15,851 bases of DNA from assembly GCA_026770585.1 (NCBI GenBank), contig MU647392.1:81151-97001 (forward strand), read 5' to 3'. The notes beneath the pieces were generated by a model. It had not been told where the DNA came from. It saw only the letters and a program-made list of their open reading frames with translations, and made no database searches. The position numbers and the translations under genes are program-made. Within the stretch, counting starts at the first letter, position 1. Every line of letters starts with the position of its first letter. The DNA is from Baffinella frigidus. Taxonomy: Eukaryota; Cryptophyceae; Cryptomonadales; Baffinellaceae. Below, piece by piece: positions 7,225 through 13,561 of this stretch.

Positions 7225-7393
7225 TAAGTGAACACACACGTGGCGCTCGGAGCGATGTGGTAACGGTCACGTCTCGTCCAACCTCTCCCCCAGGCGTGAC
7301 GCGGTCGTCTTTGTCAACTTATCAAACCGCGCCTTCCCGCCATGCAGGGTTTGCTTTCGGACCAGGGACACACGCGCCCCTTCCAGAGTTACG
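7225..7393 (+). repeat. Dispersed repeat R, partial copy
   Basis: 7265-7345 contains CACGTCTCGTCCAACCTCTC, CAGGCGTGACGCGGTCGTCT and TTGTCAACTTATCAAACCGC, matching the second half of the copies at 6047-6190 and 14745-14860. The hairpin and GGGCTGCT portion is missing here. Confidence 0.5.
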
Positions 7394-7478
7394 CGAGGTC
7401 ATGTTTCTTTCAGGGTTTCAATTTGACGGCTCTGGTACATGTACAACCACGTCAACTTTGCTAAACTTGACAACCACT
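7394..7478 (+). repeat. Dispersed 85-bp repeat N, copy 1
   Basis: GACGGCTCTGGTACATGTAC, then CACGTCAACTTTGCTAAAC, recurs at 8355-8399 with similar flanks (GAGGTC...GTTT...CAGG upstream). A shorter, more diverged piece is at 8920-8950. This marks a segmental duplication of the whole block with its microsatellites. Confidence 0.7.
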
Positions 7479-7499
7479 CTTGCACTAACCGCGCGGCCA

Positions 7500-7549
7500 A
7501 CCGATGCCAGTGGAACCCGCGCTACGCGGTGACGGCTGTGTCAGAAGGC

Positions 7550-7589
<40 letters not shown>

Positions 7590-7908
7590 TGTCACGCACA
7601 CCCTATCTCTCTCGTACACACACACTCTCTCCTGGCCCCCTTGGGGGCTATCACCGAGGGGATATTTTCCTGTGCTACGTCAGCGTCAGCAGCATCCAGC
7701 TTGCCCCACGCGAGACGCACCCACTCTCTCTCTCTTACACACACACACACACTCTCTCTCCCCCTCTCTCTTACACACACTCTCTCTCTCTCCCTCTTTC
7801 TCTCTCTCACACACACACACTCACCCACCTCGCCCCCTAGGGGGCAGTGACGGCTGCGTCAGGTTGATCCAGCCCCCCCCCCGAGAGACGGACCCTCTCT
7901 CTCTCTCT

Positions 7909-7944
<36 letters not shown>

Positions 7945-8013
7945 CTCTCTCTCCTCGGCCCCTAGAGGGCTACGTCAGGGTCAGGAGCATCCAGCTCCCC
8001 CCCAACGAGACGC
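7500..8013 (+). repeat. CT/CA microsatellites punctuated by a GCCCCTAGGGGGC module, block 1
   Basis: (CT)n and (CA)n tracts at about 7550-7590, 7605-7630, 7722-7825 and 7890-7953 alternate with a roughly 60-100 bp module. Module copies are at 7634-7732, 7831-7894 and 7954-8013, plus a decayed one at 7520-7550. The module begins with a palindromic GCCCCTAGGGGGC-like hairpin, then GTCAGG, ATCCAGC, a C-run, and ends GAGACGC before the next CT tract. Open frames across the block encode only Leu-Ser or Arg-Glu repeats and are not genes. Confidence 0.85.
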
Positions 8014-8086
8014 TGTTGTGAACGCTACAGGCTCCACGAATCCCGAGGAGGCCAACTGTCTTCGCTGGATTTACTCGAGAGCGTGA

Positions 8087-8226
8087 CCCGGCCTTAGAAG
8101 GCCTGTAGTTACTAGTCAACTCTCTCTACTTAGACGGCCTAAGTGAATGTACTTAAGGAGGCTTAAGTGAATCTACGCCGACGTCCTCATAACCTTGCGT
8201 CCTTAGATGCCCTTAGAGCCTAGATA
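8087..8226. repeat. Short palindromic direct repeats (CTTAGnnGGCC type)
   Basis: CTTAGAAGGCC, ACTTAGACGGCCTAAGTGAA and ACTTAAGGAGGCTTAAGTGAA follow one another at roughly 24-bp spacing in the last two. Each of those two is itself a small hairpin with a 6-7 bp stem. The function is unknown. Confidence 0.55.
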
Positions 8227-8274
8227 CCCCCCCCCCCCCCTTGCTCTAGTCAGATTGAGTGACTGCTAGAGCAA
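8227..8274. repeat. C14 tract followed by a hairpin
   Basis: Fourteen C residues (8227-8240) are followed directly by TTGCTCTAG...CTAGAGCAA, an exact 9-bp stem (8241-8249 with 8266-8274). Confidence 0.6.
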
Positions 8275-8303
8275 CAACTATTCTTGGAGACGCGACCACT
8301 CAA

Positions 8304-8497
8304 ACGCGCGGCGCTTCGAAAGGTAGGAGAGGTCTTGTTTTCCAGGTTTTTAATGTGACGGCTCTGGTACATGTACACACACGTCAACTTTGCTAAACGT
8401 TACACACGCTCCTCAGCCCCTAGGGGGCGGTGGCGTCAGGTTCCTCGAGCCCCCCCCACACGAGACGCGTCCTCTCTCTCTCTCTCTCTCCCTCCCT

Positions 8498-8538
<41 letters not shown>

Positions 8539-8605
8539 CAGCCCCTAGGGTGCTACCACGTCAGCGTCAGGCGCGTCTAGCTCCCCCCACGAGAGACGCG
8601 TCCAC
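8304..8605 (+). repeat. Repeat N plus CT/GCCCCTAGGGGGC modules, block 2
   Basis: It begins with ACGCGCGGCGCTTCGAAAGG, then the second copy of repeat N (8355-8399), then two more modules (8411-8472 and 8537-8603) separated by a CT/CCCT microsatellite (8473-8535). The same part order occurs in block 1 at 7394-8013, so the two are copies of one composite unit. Confidence 0.75.
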
Positions 8606-8950
8606 TCGAACGCGCGGCGCTTCGAGAGGTAGGAGAGATCGTCTTCGTGCATCATCGCCTCCCGCTCGAGCCTGCGAAAGTGGCGGTGTTAACTTAACAA
8701 CTTAGCACTGTCAACTTAACAACTTAGTATTGTCAACTTAACAACTTAGTACTGCCAACGGAAGTGGTGTTAACTTAACAACTTAGTACTGTCAACTTAC
8801 GCGCGGCGCTTCGAGAGGTAGGAGAGGTCGTGTTTGTGCATCATTGCTTCACGCTCGAGCCTGCGAGAGTGGTGTTATGTTAAGTGGACGGTGCTGTTAA
8901 ATTGACGGTGCTGTTAAGTTGACGGTGCTGGTACACACACGTCAACTTCC
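8606..8950 (+). repeat. 22-bp and 17-bp tandem repeats within a duplicated block
   Basis: CGCGCGGCGCTTCGAGAGGT and its roughly 75-bp context is present at 8610-8686 and again at 8799-8876. Between them TGTCAACTTAACAACTTAGT repeats with a 22-bp period at 8687, 8709, 8731 and 8768. After the second copy, TGACGGTGCTGTTAAGT repeats with a 17-bp period at about 8885-8935. The second repeat contains GTTAAGTTGAC, the reverse complement of GTCAACTTAAC in the first, so the two could pair. Confidence 0.7.
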
Positions 8951-8981
8951 GAAAAGTGGAATGGTCAAATCAGCATGAAGG

Positions 8982-9103
8982 TACAGGGGTTACTCACGAA
9001 CAAGGACACCCACCGCCTACAGGAGGCTTCCAGGCTCCTAGGAATATGCCTACCGAAGGTCCTAGGACGCTGCGTGTCCTTATTCGCGAGTAAAACCCCT
9101 GTA
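8982..9103. mobile_element. MITE family 2, copy 3 (diverged)
   Basis: TACAGGGGTTACTCACGAA mirrors TTCGCGAGTAAAACCCCTGTA, and AAGGACAC pairs with GTGTCCTT just inside. The interior has GGCTCCTAGGAATATGCCTAC and AAGGTCCTAGG. Length and TA ends match the copies at 6718 and 6927, but the subterminal sequence is a different subfamily. Confidence 0.8.
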
Positions 9104-9154
9104 ATGTCATTCGAAAGGAAATATTGGGATTTGACATGCAAGTTCGAGGAGGCG

Positions 9155-9324
9155 CTACCACTCGAGGCTAGAAATGTGACTATTTTAAAACAGTCATTCT
9201 TTTACAAGTGAAAAAAAAATTATGCAGTAATTTTCACACAAATAGGGGCATTTGGTCACGTAACTGGTACTAAATTTAACAACCCCACATTTAAAACACT
9301 CCCTCTTCTAGCCTCGAGTGGTAG
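9155..9324. mobile_element. Foldback element with perfect 18-bp ends
   Basis: CTACCACTCGAGGCTAGA at 9155-9172 is an exact inverted match of 9307-9324. The 170-bp unit is AT-rich with an A9 tract and has no gene. A second, smaller inverted pair (TAGTGGCTAT at 9322-9331 and ATAGCCACTA at 9357-9366) starts at its right end and contains CTTAAGGGATA, the terminus of MITE family 3, so it may be nested into a broken family 3 copy. Confidence 0.75.
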
Positions 9325-9408
9325 TGGCTATACGTCCCACACGAAAAACTTAAGGGATAGCCACTAGCGCCCGAAGTGGTACCGAGAAGAGGCGTTCCAT
9401 CACGCAAA

Positions 9409-9556
9409 AAGCTAACGCAAGCGAGGTACTTAGAGCCTACGGATTGCCTACAGTAGGAGCCCTCCTCCTACGACTTTTAAAGACCTTTTTGTTTTAAACG
9501 TCGTAGGAGGAGGGGGGGCTCCTACCGTAGGCTAAGGGGTCCGCTGGCGTTAGCTT
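9409..9556. mobile_element. Foldback element with AAGCTAACGC ends and strong inner stem
   Basis: AAGCTAACGC at 9409-9418 pairs with GCGTTAGCTT at 9547-9556. Inside, GCCTACAGTAGGAGCC...CCTCCTCCTACGAC (9446-9474) pairs with 9500-9532 apart from a short C/G run length difference. The loop is AT-rich. The inner arm carries the CCTACnGTAGG core shared with MITE families 1-3. Confidence 0.75.
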
Positions 9557-9612
9557 GAGGCATTATCCAAGGCAGACACGGCACGGAATATGAGGTCTTT
9601 GCACCCGGAATA

Positions 9613-9866
9613 GGGTTTAAGAATCAGGGTTTGGGTTTTGGGTTTTGGGGTTTAGGGTTTCGGGTTTCGGGGTTAGGCTTTAGGGTTTAGGGTTTCGGGT
9701 GTGGGGTTTAGGGTGTAGGGTGTAGGGTGTAGGGTGTAGGGTGTAGGGTGTAGAGTTTAGGGTTTAGGGCGTAGGCTTTAGGGTTTAGGGTTTGGGGTTT
9801 GGGGTTTGGGGTTTGGGGTGTAGGGTGTAGGGTGTAGAGTGTAGAGTTTAGGGGTTAGGGTGTAGG
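9613..9866 (+). repeat. Degenerate telomere-type array, TTTAGGG orientation
   Basis: TTTAGGG units and variants are arranged in homogeneous blocks: TGTAGGG about six times at 9713-9755 and TTTGGGG about four times at 9790-9817. The orientation is opposite to the 3877-5155 array. Confidence 0.9.
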
Positions 9867-10432
9867 GTCGTGACCTGTTGTGGAGGTAGGAAGTGCGGGC
9901 GTCGCCAAATACTACAATGCCCCTGCACCCCGCCAGACCGTCATCCATCACAGCCAGAATTCCAGCTCTGCCTGAGTAAATTTGGGCTCGCCATAAATGC
10001 ATTTTAGTTGCACTTTGGTTGTAGATCTCCTGCTTTAAACGTGTTTTTATGGCGAGCGAAGTTTTACTGAGACAGGATAAGGAATTATACTTGGAGGCCT
10101 CGAAGCTTCCAAAGGGAACTGGAGCGTGTCCATCAGAAATGAGCCTAACGGCTCCAATTCCATATGGGCAGAGAGGAGGTAAATCCAATGTTCGACGCGA
10201 TTAGATCCAACATCTTTGGTGTGCGATTGGGGGTGGATATATAGATGAGATGAGATGCGGTAAGCACTGGGGCGCCTGCTACGAACGTGAAGGTTCACGA
10301 CAGACCGAACGCTGTTGGTTTGAGTTTAAGTTTCGTCGTCCCAGGTGCAATAAAGGCATCTCTCTTTCGTCGAAATAGTAAAGCGTAAAAAGTGGAGCGT
10401 GAAAAGGAAAGCGTGAAAGCGAAAACGCGCAC
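9867..10432. other. Intergenic or intronic sequence downstream (minus strand) of the duplicated exon
   Basis: It contains the MITE at 9967-10076 and a short inverted repeat (GGAACTGGAGC against GCTCCAATTCC, about 10116-10160). A minus-strand frame at 9778-10188 is open but runs through the MITE and into the telomeric array, so it is not credited as a gene. Further exons of the gene represented at 10433-10772 could lie here but were not recognised. Confidence 0.4.
9967..10076. mobile_element. MITE family 8 (CTGCCTGAGTAAA ends), copy 1
   Basis: CTGCCTGAGTAAATTTGGGC and CTCGCCATAAA on the left mirror TTTATGGCGAGC and GTTTTACTGAGACAGG on the right. A second copy of the same length, sharing both terminal motifs, is at 15282-15389. 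It is non-coding. Confidence 0.8.
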
Positions 10433-10509
10433 CTGAGGAAGTCGAAGACCCACACAATGTACATTCCGATGACGAGCATTTCGTTCGCCTGGTGGATGTG
10501 GATCCGCTC
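10433..10509 (-). CDS. Candidate internal exon, copy A (hydrophobic segment), gene unrecognised
   Basis: Read on the minus strand, a CT-rich tract, CTAAC (a branch-site match about 20 bases upstream) and GGGTGCAG precede this 77-base segment, and CTCAG/GTGCGC follows it as a good donor. The translation is ERIHIHQANEMLVIG, MYIVWVFDFL. It is amphipathic and then strongly hydrophobic, so it could be part of a membrane helix. Copy B at 10705-10772 encodes the same segment with I/V, I/L, Y/F and F/Y changes only. Conservation of this kind suggests past selection on this frame. The exon length is 2 modulo 3. The protein family is not recognised, and no flanking exon was identified with confidence. 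Confidence 0.45.
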
Positions 10510-10704
10510 CTGCACCCGCATTGGATGTGTTAGGCAAGAGAGAGAGAGAGAGCGAGAGAGAGGGAGGGAGGGAGGGAGGGAGGGAGGGAGGGAGGGAGGG
10601 GGAGAGAGCGCGAGAGAGAGACAGAGAGACGGAGACAGAGAATGGGAGAGAGGGAGGGGGGGGGAGAGAGAGAGATAGATAGATAGATAGATAAATGCAT
10701 ACAC
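10510..10704 (-). other. Candidate intron made largely of GATA and CT microsatellites
   Basis: On the minus strand it begins GTGTATGC, continues through (TATC)n, (CT)n and (CCCT)n, and ends with a CTAAC-like branch site and GTGCAG. On the plus strand the GGGA run at 10561-10600 could form a G-quadruplex. The microsatellite would serve as the polypyrimidine tract. The intron call depends on the two exon copies being real. Confidence 0.4.
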
Positions 10705-10772
10705 GGATAGACCCACACAATGAACATTCCGAGCACGAGCATTTCGTTCGCCTGGTGGATGTGGACCCGCTC
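10705..10772 (-). CDS. Candidate internal exon, copy B (hydrophobic segment), gene unrecognised
   Basis: A duplicate of the segment at 10433-10509, about 263 bp away. On the minus strand the acceptor is GCGTGTAG, whose TAG would be an in-frame stop if not spliced out. The segment reads ERVHIHQANEMLVLG, MFIVWVY, with a weaker donor at CTATCC/GTGTAT. Its length of 68 bases has the same remainder modulo 3 as copy A, so either copy could in principle occupy the same slot in a transcript. Compared with copy A there are about six base changes in 65, giving four conservative replacements and one silent change. The upstream tract is again CT-rich. It may be an alternative exon, or just a tandem-repeat relic of an exon. 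Confidence 0.4.
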
Positions 10773-10795
10773 CTACACGCGCATTGGATGCGTTC

Positions 10796-10948
10796 CGATA
10801 GAGAGAGAGAGCGAGCGAGAGAGAGGGAGGGAGGGAGGGAGGGAGGGAGAGAGAGAGATAGATAGATAGAGAGAGAGAGCGGGGGGGGGGAGAGGGAGGT
10901 GTTGCGATAGAGAGCGCAATGGAGGTGTTACGATAGAGGAGCCTAGAC
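10796..10948 (-). repeat. GA/GATA/GGGA microsatellite with decayed exon-flank repeats
   Basis: (GA)n, (GGGA)n and GATA units occupy 10800-10880. GATAGAGAGCGCAATGGAGG and GTTACGATAGAGG (10908-10940) resemble the acceptor-side flanks of the two exon copies (CCAATGCGCGTG..., TATCGGAACGC... on the minus strand). They may be remnants of further copies of the unit. A single ACCCTAAACCC follows at 10946-10957. Confidence 0.55.
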
Positions 10949-11057
10949 CCTAAACCCTTGGCCTGGTTTCACCGCCGCGACCTTATCTGGGAGAAAGTAT
11001 TAATTAAAGCCTCGCTGCCGACAAACATGACCACATGGTTGGATCATACTAGTAATA

Positions 11058-11218
11058 CCACACAGCGGGCTACGAAGGGATTTTCGGGCGCTGAGAACCC
11101 GAGTTTCCGTTACCTTATCCGTAGGAACCCCCCTATGTCCCTGCGGGTTGCCTACTGTAGGGTCCTAGGTCTTATCGCTCAGGGGTTATTCAAAATCCCT
11201 TCGAAGTCCGCTGTGTCG
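11058..11218. mobile_element. MITE family 1, copy 2
   Basis: It has the same ends (CCACACAGCGGGC...GTCCGCTGTGTCG) and interior as 669-830, about 85% identical by eye. AGTAA occurs just outside both ends (11051-11055 and 11219-11223), a possible 5-bp target duplication. It is non-coding; the open frame through it is chance. Confidence 0.85.
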
Positions 11219-11223
11219 AGTAA

Positions 11224-11410
11224 AGCATTTGTGTAGCAAATTTCGTCGGCGGAAATGCTTTAATTAATACATTCTTTGAGATAAGACCCTCCCCGCCGCT
11301 CCCGCGACCCCTCATCAGCCGTCCATCTAAACGATTTCTGGTACACAACGGAGGACATGTACGCCCCAAATATACAGAATGGCTCCAACCCCACCCTTTA
11401 TTAGAGCAGG
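11224..11410. other. Unassigned sequence
   Basis: A small GAAATGCTTTAATTAA-type AT patch and no gene were seen between the MITE and the repeats at 11422. Confidence 0.35.
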
Positions 11411-11421
11411 CGAATAAACTT

Positions 11422-11500
11422 ACGCGGTTGGCAACGTACGTAGTTGATGATTTGCATCCAACAACTCAACGCGGTTGGCAACTTACGTGGTTGATGATTT
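11422..11500 (+). repeat. 47-bp tandem duplication
   Basis: ACGCGGTTGGCAACGTACGT followed by AGTTGATGATTT (11422-11453) is repeated at 11469-11500 with two changes. Inverted matches of the end (AAATCATCAAC) occur at about 11667-11677. Confidence 0.75.
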
Positions 11501-11792
11501 GGTCGTCGTGGCAGCCTTCCGAGAGGAAAATGAAGGGCCAGAGCGTGATCCCCCGCACTGGATAGAAGCATCCGAACAACTGCACGACAGAGAGCGCCAC
11601 CTCATTCTGTTAGGTGTCGCGGCCATTCTGTTAGGCGTCGGGGTGTCACATCATCAACTGGGTGTCAAATCATCAACTAGGTGTCGGATGGAAGCAGGAA
11701 AACATCTGCGCGGGGAGATCGTCAAGTTAGCCCCGACACCCGCGCCAGGTCATAAGTCGATATTTCATTTTTACTACATGATCTTCAAGTAA
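11475..11792 (+). CDS. Doubtful open frame of 105 codons
   Basis: The frame reads VVDDLVVVAAFREENEGPE, then WIEASEQLHDRERH, then a short internal repeat (ILLGVAAILLGVG) caused by a 21-bp direct repeat (CATTCTGTTAGGYGTCG at about 11604 and 11625). No ATG starts it. Parts of it recur out of context: GAAGCAT...CAGAGAGCGCCA at 11565-11600 resembles GAAGCAGG...CAGAGAGCGCCA at 12002-12033. It may be a real low-quality exon or simply repeat DNA that happens to be open. No family was recognised. Confidence 0.2.
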   Translation: MATYVVDDLVVVAAFREENEGPERDPPHWIEASEQLHDRERHLILLGVAAILLGVGVSHHQLGVKSSTRCRMEAGKHLRGEIVKLAPTPAPGHKSIFHFYYMIFK

Positions 11793-12055
11793 AGTTGATT
11801 GTACCCGGGAAACACGCCAACAGTGTTGGAACCACCAACCCTCACGGAAAGACCAAATTGTCAATTCTCAGACCTCAAATTCACCTTGCAGACACCCCAG
11901 ATCTGGGGTGTCTGATCTTAAGTTGACAAAATCTTGGTACATAATCAATTTTTGGGAACAGGTCGAGATGAATGGATTTGGTCCTCCCGTGAGGGTTGGT
12001 GGAAGCAGGAGAACATCTGCAAGACAGAGAGCGCCAACTTAGCCCCGACACCTCA
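11561..12055 (+). repeat. Three diverged copies of a GAAGCAGGAAAACATCTGC unit
   Basis: Related units start at 11564 (GAAGCATCCGAACAACTGCA), 11691 (GAAGCAGGAAAACATCTGCG) and 12002 (GAAGCAGGAGAACATCTGCA). The last two share the downstream TTAGCCCCGACACC; the first and third share ACAGAGAGCGCCA. The third is interrupted at its left edge by the MITE at 11832-12002. Confidence 0.65.
11832..12002. mobile_element. MITE family 9 (CCACCAACCCTCACGG ends), copy 1
   Basis: Perfect 16-bp inverted ends (11832-11847 and 11987-12002) extend imperfectly inward to ACCAAAT/ATTTGGT. An exact 26-bp palindrome built on CAGACACCCCAGA lies at 11889-11914. Outside the element, GTGTTGGAA and AAGCAGGAGAAC together resemble GTGTCGGATGGAAGCAGGAA at 11681-11700. 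This gives a related unfilled site and suggests a 2-bp (AA) target duplication. It is non-coding. Confidence 0.85.
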
Positions 12056-12090
12056 CAGAATCTACCCAAGTATTTCGGGGGAAATGTTTT

Positions 12091-12255
12091 TATCTATCTA
12101 TCTAGCTACCTAACTATCCATCCATCCATCCTCTATCCATCTATCCATCCATGAATTCATCTATCTATCCATCTATCTATCTATCTATCTATCCATCCAT
12201 CCATGAATTCATCTATCTATCTATCCATCTATCTATCTATCTATCTATCTATCTG

Positions 12256-12287
<32 letters not shown>

Positions 12288-12295
12288 GCTGTCTT
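12091..12295 (+). repeat. ATCT/ATCC tetranucleotide satellite
   Basis: About 200 bp of CTAT and CCAT tetramers with a 22-bp or longer higher-order repeat: CCATGAATTCATCTATCT occurs at about 12149 and 12202. Confidence 0.9.
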
Positions 12296-12339
12296 AATCA
12301 AGGGCATTGAAAAAGGCGATTTGCGACCACACACAACTG

Positions 12340-12765
12340 CAGGGTTTAGGGTTGAGGGTTTAGAGTTCAGGGTAAGGGTTTAGGGTTTAGGGGTGAGGGT
12401 GTAGGGTTCAGGGGTTTGTTGTTAGGGTTGAGGGTTTAGGTTTTAGGTTTTAGGGTTTAGGGTTTAGGGTGTAGGGTTTAGGGTTTATGGTTTAGGGTTT
12501 GGGGTTTGGGGTTTAGGGTTCTGGGTTCTGGGTTCTGGGTTTAGGGTTTGGGGTTTGGGGTTTAGGGTTTAGGGGTTAGGGTTTGGGGTTTAGGGTCTGG
12601 GGTTTAGGGTTTAGGGTTTAGGGTTTAGGGTTTGGGGTTTAGGGTGGAGGGGTGCCTGTGGGATCCACGAGTCGAGGAAGAGGAATCCGTCGAATCTGCA
12701 ATGATGGAGAGATTGATGGGGTTTAGGGTTTAGGGTGCAGAGTGTAGGGTGTAAGGTTTAGGGTT
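12340..12765 (+). repeat. Degenerate telomere-type array, TTTAGGG orientation
   Basis: TTTAGGG and variants fill 12340-12645 and 12718-12765, with a short TTCTGGG block at 12519-12540. The two parts are split by about 70 bp of unique sequence. AATCTGCAATGATGGAGA (12693-12710) recurs as AATCTGCATTGATGGAGA (12769-12786) on either side of the second part, so that part sits inside a short duplication. Confidence 0.9.
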
Positions 12766-12786
12766 TCAAATCTGCATTGATGGAGA

Positions 12787-12864
12787 CCGCGCGTCAGCGC
12801 CGGGGAACGCCCTCTCTCTCGCTCTCTCTCTCTCACACACACACACCTTCTCTCTCTCTCTCAC

Positions 12865-12912
<48 letters not shown>

Positions 12913-12960
12913 TCTCTCTCTCTCAGCGTCACATGCGAGACGCCATTCAGGGAGAGAGAG
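12787..12960 (+). repeat. CT/CA microsatellite with module-like flanks
   Basis: Alternating (CT)n and (CA)n tracts at 12812-12924 are bounded by CGTCAGCGCC on the left and GCGTCACATGCGAGACGCC on the right. This resembles the GTCAG...GAGACGC edges of the modules at 7634-8603, so it is probably a distant copy of that composite repeat. Confidence 0.7.
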
Positions 12961-13356
12961 TAGCACAGAAGAAGAAAGAGAACCCTGCGATCAATTCTCT
13001 TTCTTCACACGGACTTGTGTGTGGAATCTCGCAAGCCAGCCAGCAGGTAGAGAGACCGGGAGCCTGAGCTCTTCAATCGCCAAAACCTGCCACGTCCGTC
13101 TGTTCTTCACACAATTCTCTTTCTTCTACCCCCCCCATATGCAAAGGAATGAGCAGGTTCTTTCTTGTCCTTTTGCGTTGCGCCTCTTAAAAGCTCAACC
13201 CACTGTGACGAACGGAAATGTCAGGGGGGTATCAGGCATGCACCGGCAGCCGCGCGAATGCTCGGCGTCGTCATTGTCTGCGCCGCTCGCTTCTTTGGGG
13301 CGCGAGGAGCGATGCAGAAGATTTGCTCTCTCGTCCGCCATGGTTTTGCGAACTCG
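12961..13356. other. No supported gene; short repeats
   Basis: CAATTCTCTTTCTTC occurs at about 12991 and 13112, next to TTCACAC in both. Open frames in three forward phases overlap here and none shows a recognisable domain. Confidence 0.35.
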
Positions 13357-13476
13357 CTACAGGCCTCACCAGGCACCTGTCGGTCCAGCGCCCTCGTTAC
13401 AAGCCGAACGAGAAACCGGTCGGTCTTCCACCCACACTACAGGCCTCACCAGGTGCCTGCCAAATCCAAACACGCA
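13357..13476 (+). repeat. 40-bp tandem repeat, three units
   Basis: Units begin at 13357 (CTACAGGCCTCACCAGGCAC), 13397 (TTACAAGCCGAACGAGAAAC) and 13437 (CTACAGGCCTCACCAGGTGC). At the protein level YRPHQAPVGPAPS and YKPNEKPVGLPPT correspond, but in different reading frames because 40 is not a multiple of three. It may be coding only if frame is restored elsewhere. Confidence 0.7.
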
Positions 13477-13561
13477 GCTCTTGCCTCTTCTCACCTCACG
13501 CACCCCCTCACGACGATCTCGCGACTGGCTTAAACGGACCACATTTGAAGAAACATGATGA

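Noticed and set aside
7504-7965. Long open frames rich in Leu-Ser or Arg-Glu through the CT microsatellites (also 8371-8705, 10279-10720, 12777-12920)
   Set aside because: They are translations of (CT)n/(GA)n repeats and open in several frames at once; there is no non-repetitive coding signal.
9778-10188. Minus-strand 136-codon open frame
   Set aside because: It reads through a MITE (9967-10076) and into the telomeric array, where it gives only TPNPKPQ-type repeats.
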